This document shows, in pieces, positions 16,938 to 26,021 of a stretch of 64,000 bases of DNA (positions are counted from its first letter, which is position 1; the number at the start of each line of letters is the position of its first letter). Source of the DNA: an uncultured Eubacteriales bacterium. GTDB lineage: Bacteria; Bacillota; Clostridia; Lachnospirales; Cellulosilyticaceae. A program made the translations under genes and the position numbers. The DNA is taken from NCBI GenBank assembly GCA_900551325.1, contig URVM01000004.1:124001-188000 (forward strand), written 5' to 3'. The notes beneath the pieces are model-generated. The model had not been told where the DNA came from. It worked only from the letters and a program-made list of their open reading frames with translations, and ran no database searches.

Positions 16938-18544
16938 TATCTTTCCTCCTTCATATATTCATAAAGACATACATTATTACGTGTAGTCTGTTTAACCTTA
17001 TACATGGCTTCATCAGCCCGCTTAATCACTTCATCTATAGACCTTCCATCTGTTGGATACATGGCAATACCTATACTTACTGTAATAGTGCTTTCATCAC
17101 TTGTAATATCTTGTAGGCTACAAGCTTGTACTGCTAATCTTAAATGGTTACCAAGTTCATACACTTTCTCACTATTTGTTTGGGATACAATAGCTAGAAA
17201 TTCTTCTCCTCCATACCGAACAATTAAGCTCTCCTTTGGAAGAATACTATGCATCACTTGAGATACTTTTTTTAAAACCAAATCACCTGTAGCATGCCCA
17301 TAAAAATCATTAAAGTGCTTAAAGTGGTCAATATCAATAAACATCACACCTAACTGACATTTTTCTCTATGTGTAAGACTGACATAATGAGGAAGCCTTT
17401 CTACCATATAGTGTCTTGTTTTTGCACCTGTCAGTTGATCAAATACAACTTTAGAACGTTCTTTTTCTAATTTTTCTGTTCTAAACATAGTAAGCCCTGT
17501 ATGATGTACAATTTCTTCTATATATTCACACTGTAAAGCTTCCAGACGTTTTTTTACACTGATGAAAATAAGTCCACTTTCTTTGTTATTTTTAGTTAAA
17601 TTAAAAAGATAAATGTATTTTTCCTCTTTCCCAAGTAGTAGTTCTCTAATAAACTCTAAGGATTCAGGCATATTTTCTAAAATAATAGGCTCATGATTTA
17701 AAATACAATTTTTATATGCTTGGTGTTCTCTAATGATTTCAATTTCTCTTTGAGCATAAATACTACGGCCCTTTTCTTTGTCATAGTAATTATACATTTT
17801 TGCATTATTTTCAATACCATCTTCACCGTATAAAATGACTCCAATATTAGGTTCTTTAATAATATCATATATACTTTGTAAAAGTCTTGTAATGATTATA
17901 TCAATAGAGGTACTTTGATAAATATGGGTAACAAGTCGATATAAATTTTCACTTGCTTCATGGCTTTGTGTAAGAAACTGATTTTTCATCTCTATTCTAT
18001 GTAACTTTTCTTTTAATATAGCAAAATTACGTCCTATATAAACACAAATACCTACAACAAATAGCATACTCCCAATGGCCATAATTATATTTTGATTTTT
18101 AAGCGCATAGGAATGCCTGTAAATAATACTATATATAAAATATGCATTTCCTATAACAATTAAATCAAATATAAAAAAGATTAAGCTTATGCCATATCGT
18201 ATAAAACCTACAATTATGGTTAATATCATAAAAAGATATAGAAACCCATCTCCATAGTATCCTAATACAAGTGCAAAACAGTTTATAAAAAACAAATCCA
18301 TGATCCATTCTATTATACCTAATATGTACTGGTTTTTAAAAGTATTTCCTAATTTTTTACTAATTATATAAATAAAAGCACTCCATATAGCAAATACAAT
18401 ACATATAACCACAATCCTACTAAAAAAAGGTTCATTTAAATAAATTTGTTTTTCTAGAGTAAATAAAGTTATAAAAACTAGGGTATATCGAAAAAAACAT
18501 AAGAATTTTTCTAGCTTTATAAACTGCATAACTTCAAGTAGCAT
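16937..18544 (-). CDS. Membrane GAF-GGDEF diguanylate cyclase
   Basis: A 535-residue protein: about six membrane helices (residues 15-185), a GAF-like sensor region (about 205-355) and a GGDEF domain (about 370-530). The active-site loop is RYGGEEF (GGEEF at 445-449), which keeps catalytic residues, so it should make cyclic di-GMP from two GTP. The allosteric RxxD inhibition site five residues before the loop is missing (PKES there). It is the first gene of the GGDEF-Lrp-aminotransferase unit, an unusual partnership. Confidence 0.9.
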   Translation of the reverse strand: MLLEVMQFIKLEKFLCFFRYTLVFITLFTLEKQIYLNEPFFSRIVVICIVFAIWSAFIYIISKKLGNTFKNQYILGIIEWIMDLFFINCFALVLGYYGDGFLYLFMILTIIVGFIRYGISLIFFIFDLIVIGNAYFIYSIIYRHSYALKNQNIIMAIGSMLFVVGICVYIGRNFAILKEKLHRIEMKNQFLTQSHEASENLYRLVTHIYQSTSIDIIITRLLQSIYDIIKEPNIGVILYGEDGIENNAKMYNYYDKEKGRSIYAQREIEIIREHQAYKNCILNHEPIILENMPESLEFIRELLLGKEEKYIYLFNLTKNNKESGLIFISVKKRLEALQCEYIEEIVHHTGLTMFRTEKLEKERSKVVFDQLTGAKTRHYMVERLPHYVSLTHREKCQLGVMFIDIDHFKHFNDFYGHATGDLVLKKVSQVMHSILPKESLIVRYGGEEFLAIVSQTNSEKVYELGNHLRLAVQACSLQDITSDESTITVSIGIAMYPTDGRSIDEVIKRADEAMYKVKQTTRNNVCLYEYMKEER

Positions 18545-18663
18545 AGCCCACCTCCATATTTGATGTAATACTACTTAATGGGTTGAATCTTATCTAATTT
18601 TAGTATTGTCTTATTATATCATATTTCATTTCTCATATGTAACTAATTGTTTAATAATTGTAA

Positions 18664-18698
18664 AAAATAGCATCAACTTGAAAAGTTGATGCTATTTT
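18664..18698 (-). terminator. spoVA operon terminator
   Basis: A 16-bp perfect stem (18664-18679 with 18683-18698) and a 3-base loop lie at the end of spoVAE. The last base of the stem touches the spoVAE stop codon at 18698. Confidence 0.88.
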
Positions 18699-19060
18699 CA
18701 TTTACTTTTAGGATTAGATAAAAGTGCAGCAAAATATCCAAAAACAATAGCTGCTGTAATACCTGCTGCTGTTGCCTTAAGTCCACCTGTTAAAATACCC
18801 ATATAACCTTCTTTGGCTACTTCATCTATGGCCCCTTTAGCAAGGGCATAACCAAACCCAATAATAGGTACCGTAGCACCAGCTCCTGCAAACTCTACAA
18901 AAGGCTCATACACACCTAAAGCTGTTAAAATTGCTCCTGCTACTAAAAATATAACCATAATACGTGCTGTCATAAGCTTTGTTCGATCCATTAAAACTTG
19001 ACCTATTACACACAAAAGTCCACCAAAAATAAACGCTTTAACAAGATTCATTAAATCCAT
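18698..19060 (-). CDS. spoVAE: Stage V sporulation protein AE
   Basis: A 120-residue membrane protein with three or four helices (AFIFGGLLCVIGQVL start; GAGATVPIIGFGYALAKGA core). It is the SpoVAEb-type partner of SpoVAC in the forespore inner-membrane channel for dipicolinic acid. It shares clear sequence kinship with the spoVAC product encoded two genes upstream (GAGS/ATVPIxGF). It is the last gene of spoVA, 14 bases after spoVAD, and ends in a terminator. Confidence 0.95.
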   Translation of the reverse strand: MDLMNLVKAFIFGGLLCVIGQVLMDRTKLMTARIMVIFLVAGAILTALGVYEPFVEFAGAGATVPIIGFGYALAKGAIDEVAKEGYMGILTGGLKATAAGITAAIVFGYFAALLSNPKSK

Positions 19061-19074
19061 CTTAACAACTCCTT

Positions 19075-20082
19075 TTACTGGCTACAAATGCTTACTGCAT
19101 GAGCAATACCTGTTATATTTTCACCTTGTTGTGTTGAGCATAAACTCATTAAAGCCCCTGTAGGTACGAGTAGTATCTTCTTAAGTTTCTTTTCTTTTAA
19201 TTGCTTATAGAAGTGTCCACAGAATAAAGAAGCACTACAGCCACATCCACTTCCTCCTGCATGAGTATCTTGTGCCTCATTATCAAAGATTAAAAGTCCA
19301 CAATCTTGATGTACTTTAGATAAATCTGTTCCTAATCTTTTGGTTAAATCAAGTAAAATATCCGTTCCACATTGTCCTAAGTCACCTGTGATAATAGCAT
19401 CATAATCTTCTGGTGTTTGGTTCGTATCTTTAAGATGAGTAAGGATTGTATCTGCTGCTGCCGGCGCCATAACAGCTCCCATATTAAATACATCCGTGGT
19501 TTCAAAGTCTACTACCTTACCTGTTGTAATACTATGAATCTTAGGTCCTGTCCCTGTTTGTCCTAATAGTACATAACCACTTCCAGTTACAGTCCACTGT
19601 TGTGTAAGAGGCCTTTGTCCACCATACTCAAGTGGATAACGAAACTGCTTTTCAGCTGTACAATAGTGGCTACTTGCTCCTGTTATAACATGATTTGCAT
19701 AGCCTGCACTAATTAAAATAGCACCTAAACTCATAGATTCTCCCATTGTAGAACAAGCACCATAAAGGCCAAAGAAAGGAATATTGAAATCTTTAATAGC
19801 TATTTGAGTACTATTAATTTGGTTGCCAAGGTCTCCACATAAAATATAATTAATTTCTTCTGGAGTTTTACCTGATTTTTGAAGAAGTCCTTCTACTGTT
19901 TGCTTAATAAGCATACCTTCTGCTTTTTCCCAAGTTTTTTCTCCTAGAAGTTCATCTTCTAATACTTTATGAAAGCATCCACCCATAGGTCCTTCTCCTT
20001 CTTTTGGACCTACTGTACTATATGTTTCTAATATTACAGGTTGTTTATCAAATATAATCGTTTGTTTGCCTACATGTCCCAT
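19075..20082 (-). CDS. spoVAD: Stage V sporulation protein AD
   Basis: A 335-residue soluble, thiolase-fold protein (GxxGACSTMGES and HAGGSGCGCSA segments) that binds dipicolinic acid on the forespore membrane and delivers it to the SpoVA channel. Its length and motifs fit the family throughout. The ATG follows GGAGGTCACTT. It is followed by spoVAE and preceded by spoVAC. Confidence 0.96.
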   Translation of the reverse strand: MGHVGKQTIIFDKQPVILETYSTVGPKEGEGPMGGCFHKVLEDELLGEKTWEKAEGMLIKQTVEGLLQKSGKTPEEINYILCGDLGNQINSTQIAIKDFNIPFFGLYGACSTMGESMSLGAILISAGYANHVITGASSHYCTAEKQFRYPLEYGGQRPLTQQWTVTGSGYVLLGQTGTGPKIHSITTGKVVDFETTDVFNMGAVMAPAAADTILTHLKDTNQTPEDYDAIITGDLGQCGTDILLDLTKRLGTDLSKVHQDCGLLIFDNEAQDTHAGGSGCGCSASLFCGHFYKQLKEKKLKKILLVPTGALMSLCSTQQGENITGIAHAVSICSQ

Positions 20083-20092
20083 AAGTGACCTC

Positions 20093-20536
20093 CTACAAGA
20101 AATAATAAAGTATGCCTACAATCACACTGGAGATTGTTCCAAATACAATAACAGGACCCGCCACTGTAAAAAGCTTTGCTCCCATACCAAAAATATATCC
20201 TTCTTTTTTATATTCCATAGCCGCACTTACCATAGAGTTGGCAAAACCTGTAATAGGAATAATACTTCCTGCTCCTGCATAGTTGCCAATTTTATCATAT
20301 ATATTGAGACCTGTTAAAATAGTACTTGCTAAAATTAAAAAAATAGTACATAGCATACTAGATTCATCTCTTGAAAAACCAATATAAATAAACCAATCTG
20401 TTAAAGCTTGACCTATTGTACAAATAAGTCCACCTACCCAAAAAGCTCTGAAAGAGTTTTGAATCACTTTATTTTTAGGCGAATGTTTATCAATTATGGT
20501 CTGATAATCTTTTTTTAGTACTTTTACATCTGCCAT
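20093..20536 (-). CDS. spoVAC: Stage V sporulation protein AC
   Basis: A 147-residue integral membrane protein with three or four helices after a charged N-terminus (KKDYQTIIDKHSPKNK). SpoVAC is a mechanosensitive component of the dipicolinic acid channel. The conserved GAGSIIPITGFANSM segment is present. It sits between spoVAB and spoVAD, and its ATG follows AAGGAGATGAT. Confidence 0.96.
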   Translation of the reverse strand: MADVKVLKKDYQTIIDKHSPKNKVIQNSFRAFWVGGLICTIGQALTDWFIYIGFSRDESSMLCTIFLILASTILTGLNIYDKIGNYAGAGSIIPITGFANSMVSAAMEYKKEGYIFGMGAKLFTVAGPVIVFGTISSVIVGILYYFL

Positions 20537-20554
20537 ATCATCATCTCCTTTAAT

Positions 20555-20986
20555 TTAGAAAAAGCCTGGATATAAGTAATAAAATAAGGTGCCTACCATC
20601 TTTCCTACTGCAAAAGCTAACACAAGAATATACATACCTCTTTTTAACTTTAATCTACTCTTAGTGATAGGCATAACGTTTAAAATTTCTGCTAATGCCA
20701 TAGCTAAACATCCTACAAAGACTCCATATACTAACCCAAATAAGGATACAATAAACTTTGGCAAAGATAGGCAAATATAATCATTCCACAAATACAAAAT
20801 TGTCCCTGTCATAATCCCAAGCAATGAAGCATTGGCTACTGCATAATAATGTGTGGTTACTTTGCACTTTGTAGTAAGCCTTGGAATCACACCAATAGCA
20901 TTAATAAAAGCGAGTATACCTGTTGAAATGACAATCCCACTTGCAAACCCCCATAAAATGCTTATACCTATCATGAGCACTTTCAT
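20555..20986 (-). CDS. spoVAB: Stage V sporulation protein AB
   Basis: A 143-residue membrane protein with about four helices, a small SpoVA component present mainly in complete operons. The start GISILWGFASGIVISTGIL and the mid-region GVFVGCLAMALAEILN are characteristic. Its ATG overlaps the spoVAA stop by 4 bases, so translation is coupled. Confidence 0.92.
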   Translation of the reverse strand: MKVLMIGISILWGFASGIVISTGILAFINAIGVIPRLTTKCKVTTHYYAVANASLLGIMTGTILYLWNDYICLSLPKFIVSLFGLVYGVFVGCLAMALAEILNVMPITKSRLKLKRGMYILVLAFAVGKMVGTLFYYLYPGFF

Positions 20987-21609
20987 TCTTCATATTGCCC
21001 CCTTTTCTCAGCTATTAATGTATCGATAATTGTATCTTCTACTTGCTTTTCATAGGCATTAATTTCTACTTGAATAGGAGTAGGATCTTCTGTAAGCTTT
21101 TTAGTGCCTATATGATTATAAAAAGCAGCAACACCTATGGGCATACCTATGGCATAAGGAATTGTAAGCCAAGCTGGACTATCATTTACTTCACCTGTAA
21201 ATACTTTATATAAAGTTGTAAAGGTTTTTGACATGGAAACGTCTGTGTTATAAGCCATAATAGCAACTGTTGCACCAGCAAATACAATAACACAAACACC
21301 TGCAAGCTTGACCCATTCCCATATAGGATGTGGTTTAGGTTTTACAGGATTATATTCAACTACACCATCTAACTCTCCTACATTATTAATTGTTACATCC
21401 GGAAATTTTTCATGAATAGCATCAATAATTTTTAGTGTACTTACTGAAAAATGAGTAAGTTTAGTAACTTGTGGCTTAAACAAGCAAATCTCTTCTATAG
21501 CTAGCTTAAGATTCTTTGGCCCACTTACTGCTGCAATATCTTTTATAAGGACTTGTCTTTTGCCTTCAATTTTACTATTTCTATAAGGCTTAATATAAAC
21601 TTCTTGCAT
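20983..21609 (-). CDS. spoVAA: Stage V sporulation protein AA
   Basis: A 208-residue SpoVAA: a soluble N-terminal half that starts MQEVYIKPYRNSKIEG, followed by two membrane helices (about residues 102-125 and 145-170). It is the first gene of spoVA. I use ATG 21609, which follows AGAGGTGA; the upstream ATG at 21627 would place that site inside the gene. A sigma-G promoter lies 50-75 bases upstream, so the operon is forespore-specific. The set is A-B-C-D-E; no spoVAF or gerPF-type extra gene is present. Confidence 0.93.
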   Translation of the reverse strand: MQEVYIKPYRNSKIEGKRQVLIKDIAAVSGPKNLKLAIEEICLFKPQVTKLTHFSVSTLKIIDAIHEKFPDVTINNVGELDGVVEYNPVKPKPHPIWEWVKLAGVCVIVFAGATVAIMAYNTDVSMSKTFTTLYKVFTGEVNDSPAWLTIPYAIGMPIGVAAFYNHIGTKKLTEDPTPIQVEINAYEKQVEDTIIDTLIAEKRGQYEE

Positions 21610-21659
21610 ATTTTCACCTCTTTTCACTATCTGTCATAATTTTGCTCGTACATACCTCT

Positions 21660-21689
21660 TATTATGGTTCGTCTTTACAAAAATATGCA
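21660..21689 (-). promoter_or_regulatory. Sigma-G promoter of spoVA
   Basis: On the minus strand TGCATA (21684-21689) and CATAATA (21660-21666) are separated by 17 bases, matching the sigma-G/sigma-F pattern TGNATA-N17-CATWMTA. The position before spoVAA and the known sigma-G control of this operon agree. Confidence 0.88.
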
Positions 21690-21714
21690 AAAAAGAGGCT
21701 TAAGCCTCTTTTTT
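21689..21714 (-). terminator. purD terminator over the stop codon
   Basis: A 26-base perfect palindrome centred on the purD stop (21700-21702), followed by a T-run on the minus strand. It separates the pur operon from spoVA; its outer edge touches the sigma-G -35 element. Confidence 0.88.
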
Positions 21715-22965
21715 GTTTCCAATATCTTTGCGATAATGAACATTTTTAAATTTAATTTTATCTATTTCTTTATACACTAGCTTTCTTGCTTGTTCTATTG
21801 AATCATCTAGTCTAGTTACTGCGAGTACACGTCCACCAGCTGTTTTTATCACTTCATCTTCTAGACAAGTAGAAGCATAGTAAAGATATGTATCTTCTAG
21901 CAGTGTACCCAGTCCATAAATAGGTATACCTTTTTCACTGCTTTCTGGATAGCCACCGCTAGCAAGGACCACTGTTACACTGGATTTAGAACTCCATTTT
22001 AAATCTAATTCAGATAGTTTTCCTTCTATACAAGCTTTAAATATATCTACTAAATCTGTTTCTAACCGTGGCAGTATACTTTGTGTTTCAGGATCACCAA
22101 AACGCACATTAAATTCTAGTACTTTAGGCCCTTTTTCATCTATCATTAAACCAATAAATAAGATACCATGATAATCAAGTTCTTCTTCTTGTAGTCCGTG
22201 TAAAATAGGATTTAAAATTTCTTCCTTAATTTGTTTTTTTACATTTTCTGAAATAATAGGATTAGGTGAAAAGCCACCCATCCCTCCTGTATTTAATCCT
22301 TTATCATTATCCAAGGCTCTTTTATAATCTCTTGCTGTCTCAAGGGGTACAATAGTTTTGCCATCTACTAAGCAAAGTAAAGAAGCTTCAGTACCTGTTA
22401 AAAATTCTTCTATAACAATTTTGTCTCCTGCTTCCCCAAACTTTCCACTAAAGATTTCACAAATAGCTTTTCTAGCTTCCTCATAGCTTTCACAAATTAA
22501 AACGCCTTTTCCTGCTGCAAGACCATCTGCTTTAATAACAACTGGTAAACTAAAATTTTGTAAAGCTTTCATTGCCTTTTCTTGTTCTTCCTTGATAAAT
22601 GTTAAATACTTAGCAGTAGGAATATGATATTTTGTAAGAAAAACCTTTGTAAAGTCTTTACTTCCTTCAAAAGTACTACAAAGCTTATTAGGACCAAATA
22701 TAGTAAGTCCCTCTTTCATAAAATCATCTACAATACCGAGCACTAAAGGTTCTTCTGGACCAACTACAGTTAGTTCTATGTCATTTGACTTAGCAAAATC
22801 TAAAAGCTTTTCTATTTCATTTACTCCAATATCTACATTAGTATATTTCATCTTTGTTCCACCATTTCCTGGTGCTACAAAAAGGTTGGCTTCTGGCCTA
22901 AAACGTTTAATCGTATCGCAAATGGCAGATTCACGTCCGCCACTTCCTACAACTAAAATATTCAT
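21700..22965 (-). CDS. purD: Phosphoribosylamine-glycine ligase
   Basis: A 421-residue GARS, second step of purine synthesis: phosphoribosylamine + glycine + ATP to GAR. It has the ATP-grasp fold with the N-terminal MNILVVGSGGRESAI, the central VVIKADGLAAGKGV and the GARS signature RFGDPETQ. Length is normal. Its ATG overlaps purN by 4 bases. The 3' end forms part of the terminator. Confidence 0.96.
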   Translation of the reverse strand: MNILVVGSGGRESAICDTIKRFRPEANLFVAPGNGGTKMKYTNVDIGVNEIEKLLDFAKSNDIELTVVGPEEPLVLGIVDDFMKEGLTIFGPNKLCSTFEGSKDFTKVFLTKYHIPTAKYLTFIKEEQEKAMKALQNFSLPVVIKADGLAAGKGVLICESYEEARKAICEIFSGKFGEAGDKIVIEEFLTGTEASLLCLVDGKTIVPLETARDYKRALDNDKGLNTGGMGGFSPNPIISENVKKQIKEEILNPILHGLQEEELDYHGILFIGLMIDEKGPKVLEFNVRFGDPETQSILPRLETDLVDIFKACIEGKLSELDLKWSSKSSVTVVLASGGYPESSEKGIPIYGLGTLLEDTYLYYASTCLEDEVIKTAGGRVLAVTRLDDSIEQARKLVYKEIDKIKFKNVHYRKDIGNKKEA

Positions 22966-23546
22966 CCTCTTTCCTCCTCTAGCTTTTTAATAGCTTGAAC
23001 GAGTATTTTATGTTCTACTTCACAAAGTACTCGTTTTTGAAGAACCTCTGGGGTATCTGTACTATAAACAGATACTGTTTCTTGGAGTATAATTTCTCCA
23101 GTATCCACACCTTCATCTACAAAATGAACAGTAGCGCCGCTATAAGCTTCACCACTTTTAAGGACTGCTTCATGTACTTTTATCCCATAGTATCCTTTTC
23201 CACCAAACTTAGGTAGTAAAGAAGGATGAATATTAATAATACGTTCCCTATATGTTCTAATCATTTCGCTAGAAATAATCTTTAAATAACCTGCAAGTAC
23301 GATAAGGTCTACTTCATCTTCTTTTAATCTACCTAAAAGCTTCATATCATAGTCTTCTAACTTTGAATCCATATAGTAGAAAGGGATACCATGTACCTTG
23401 GCACGCTCTAGCGCAAAGGCATTCTCTTTATTAGATATAACACTTACAATTTTACTTTGGAGTATACCCTCTTCTATCCCATCTATTATACTTTGAAGGT
23501 TGGTTCCAGAACCTGAAGCAAGTACAGCAATTCTTAATCCTCCCAT
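22962..23546 (-). CDS. purN: Phosphoribosylglycinamide formyltransferase
   Basis: A 194-residue GAR transformylase that uses 10-formyl-tetrahydrofolate. Key segments are VLASGSGTNLQ, the catalytic Asn/His region INIHPSLLPKFGG and the Asp in DEGVDTG. It overlaps purM by 13 bases and purD by 4. In many Clostridia purH follows purN; here purN runs straight into purD. Confidence 0.95.
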   Translation of the reverse strand: MGGLRIAVLASGSGTNLQSIIDGIEEGILQSKIVSVISNKENAFALERAKVHGIPFYYMDSKLEDYDMKLLGRLKEDEVDLIVLAGYLKIISSEMIRTYRERIINIHPSLLPKFGGKGYYGIKVHEAVLKSGEAYSGATVHFVDEGVDTGEIILQETVSVYSTDTPEVLQKRVLCEVEHKILVQAIKKLEEERG

Positions 23547-24571
23547 AAAATAACCCCTTTATCGCCTTCTACGATTTCTCCAATTACATAAGCCATTTCA
23601 CCAGATTCTTTAAGCGCTGTTAGTACCTGATCTACTTCTTCTTTACTCACTACTATCATCATACCTATACCCATATTAAAAGTATTATAAAGTTCACTTG
23701 TAGAAAGACCACTTAACTGACGGAGTACACTATATACTTTTGGCTCTTCTATTGTATTTAGATAAATTTTAGCCGATGTACCCTCTCTAAGCATACGTGG
23801 TACATTTTCTATAAAACCACCACCTGTAATATGTGCAATAGCTTTCAGGTCACCAGCTTCACGTGCTGCCATAATAGCTTTTACATAAAGTTTAGTTGGT
23901 CTTAAAAAAGCTTCTCCATAAGTTTCTCCTAGTTCCTCATTATAAGAAGACAGATCTAACTTATAAGTATCTATAATCTTTCTAACAAGGGAATAACCAT
24001 TGCTATGTACACCTGAAGAGGAAAGACCTATAATCACATCTCCTACTTGAACGCTACTTCCATCTATCATCTTAGCTCGGTCTACTATACCAACTGCAAA
24101 ACCTGCTACATCATACTCTCCCTCTTTATAGAACCCTGGCATCTCTGCTGTTTCACCACCAACAAGTGCGCACATACTTTCTTTACAACCTATAGAAATA
24201 CCCTTTACAATACTTTCTATTTGTTCTGGTATAATACATCCTGTAGCAATATAATCTAGGAAGAAAAGAGGTATGGCACCACTACATAAAATATCGTTCA
24301 CACACATAGCTACACAATCAATACCGATTGTATCGTGTTTATTCATATCAAAAGCTAGTTTAAGCTTGGTTCCTACACCATCCGTTCCTGATATAAGGAT
24401 GGGTTCTTCCATACCCATATATTTTCCAATAGAATAGGCACCACCAAAACTTCCAATGTCTGTTATAACTTCCTCTGTAAAGGTAGATTTAACATGCTCT
24501 TTCATTTGTTTAACAGCTTCATAACCACGATGTACATCTACACCTGCATCTTTATAAGTGATTTTACTCAT
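23534..24571 (-). CDS. purM: Phosphoribosylformylglycinamidine cyclo-ligase
   Basis: A 345-residue AIR synthetase, closing the imidazole ring with ATP. It shows the PurM fold signature: YKDAGVDVHRG at the start, GTDGVGTKLKLA, LVGGETAEMPGFY and HITGGGFIENVPR. Length is normal. The gene lies 10 bases after purF and overlaps purN. Confidence 0.97.
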   Translation of the reverse strand: MSKITYKDAGVDVHRGYEAVKQMKEHVKSTFTEEVITDIGSFGGAYSIGKYMGMEEPILISGTDGVGTKLKLAFDMNKHDTIGIDCVAMCVNDILCSGAIPLFFLDYIATGCIIPEQIESIVKGISIGCKESMCALVGGETAEMPGFYKEGEYDVAGFAVGIVDRAKMIDGSSVQVGDVIIGLSSSGVHSNGYSLVRKIIDTYKLDLSSYNEELGETYGEAFLRPTKLYVKAIMAAREAGDLKAIAHITGGGFIENVPRMLREGTSAKIYLNTIEEPKVYSVLRQLSGLSTSELYNTFNMGIGMMIVVSKEEVDQVLTALKESGEMAYVIGEIVEGDKGVILWED

Positions 24572-24581
24572 ACTTTTACCT

Positions 24582-25982
24582 CTATTCTTCGTTATTCATC
24601 TCATATAAGGGTACTTCCATTGGATAGTTCCCATTAAAGCATGCACGGCAAAAATCATTACCGCCTCCACACGCTTCTCTTAAAGCATTTAGAGAAAGGT
24701 AGTTTAAAGAATCTGCACCTATATAATCACAAATCTCTTCTATAGACATAGTTGCACCTACTAATTTATCCCTATCTGGTGTATCTATGCCAAAGTAACA
24801 ACTATATTTAACCGGTGGTGAAGTAATGCATACATGTACTTCTTTAGCACCAGCTTTTCGTACTTGCTCTACAATACGCTTACAAGTAGTCCCCCTTACA
24901 ATAGAATCATCCATCATCACTACACGTTTACCTTCTAGATTGTGTTTTAAGGGATTTAACTTAATTTTCACTGCATTTTCTCTCATGGTTTGTGTAGGTT
25001 GGATAAAAGTTCTTCCTATGTAACGATTTTTTGTAAGCCCTTCACAATAAGGAATACCAGATGCTTTTGAGTAACCAATAGCCGCTGGAATACCTGAGTC
25101 AGGTACAGCGATAACCACATCTGCTTCAATGCCTGCTTCGTCAAAGAGTATCTGCCCAGCTCTTTCTCTAAATTGGTAGACACTATGACCATCTATAATA
25201 CTATCTGGTCTTGCAAGATAAATAAGTTCAAATACACATAATTTCTTTTGACACCAACTAGAAGGCTTAATACTTGTTAGTCCGTTTTCATTTATAATGA
25301 CCATTTCCCCTGGTAGCACATCTCTTACAAACTCTGCATCAATGACATCTAAAGCACAGCTTTCTGAGGCTAATACGTAACCATCTTTTAACTTGCCTAT
25401 ACAAAGTGGACGAAGACCATGAGGATCTCTTATACCAATAAGCTGATCCTGGGTTACAATGACAATGGCATAGGCTCCCTTAATAAGCTGCATAGTATTA
25501 CGAATAGCTGTCTCAATCCCTCTGTTATAATGTCTTGCAATTAAGTTTAAAATAGCTTCTGAGTCTGTAGTTGTTTGGAAAATAACACCTTCATCCTCTA
25601 ACATGTCTCTCACACCTTGGCTATTAGTTAAATTACCATTATGAGCAAGACCAATAGAGCCATGCTTGTATTTTGCTACAAGAGGTTGACAGTTACTTAT
25701 ATCTTTATCCCCAGTTGTAGAATAGCGTACGTGGCCAATGGCAATATTACCCTTTAGCTTTTTAAGATTACTCTCATTAAATACATCACTTACAAGCCCC
25801 ATCCCTTTAGTACTTTCTAATTTGCCTTCATGATTCACAGTAATACCAACACTTTCTTGACCCCTGTGTTGAAGAGCAAAAAGTCCATAGTATACATAGT
25901 TTGCTGCTTCTTCTTGATGATTTAAATAGACACCCATTACGCCACATTCTTCATGAAGTGTATCCTCTTCAAAGTAATTCAT
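24582..25982 (-). CDS. purF: Amidophosphoribosyltransferase
   Basis: A 466-residue glutamine PRPP amidotransferase, the committed first step of purine synthesis. A 12-residue propeptide precedes the N-terminal nucleophile Cys13 (HEECGVMG). The PRPP loop is VVMMDDSIVRGTT. Later cysteines (YSCYFG, CGGGNDFCRACF) fit the iron-sulfur class, like the Bacillus enzyme. The gene lies between purC and purM. Confidence 0.97.
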   Translation of the reverse strand: MNYFEEDTLHEECGVMGVYLNHQEEAANYVYYGLFALQHRGQESVGITVNHEGKLESTKGMGLVSDVFNESNLKKLKGNIAIGHVRYSTTGDKDISNCQPLVAKYKHGSIGLAHNGNLTNSQGVRDMLEDEGVIFQTTTDSEAILNLIARHYNRGIETAIRNTMQLIKGAYAIVIVTQDQLIGIRDPHGLRPLCIGKLKDGYVLASESCALDVIDAEFVRDVLPGEMVIINENGLTSIKPSSWCQKKLCVFELIYLARPDSIIDGHSVYQFRERAGQILFDEAGIEADVVIAVPDSGIPAAIGYSKASGIPYCEGLTKNRYIGRTFIQPTQTMRENAVKIKLNPLKHNLEGKRVVMMDDSIVRGTTCKRIVEQVRKAGAKEVHVCITSPPVKYSCYFGIDTPDRDKLVGATMSIEEICDYIGADSLNYLSLNALREACGGGNDFCRACFNGNYPMEVPLYEMNNEE

Positions 25983-26021
25983 AACCTCACCTCTTATTTG
26001 CCTTTTAAAATTTCCTTAACC

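Noticed and set aside
22995..23216. Plus-strand frames opposite the pur genes
   Set aside because: They are shadows of well-defined minus-strand genes and lack ribosome sites and family signatures.
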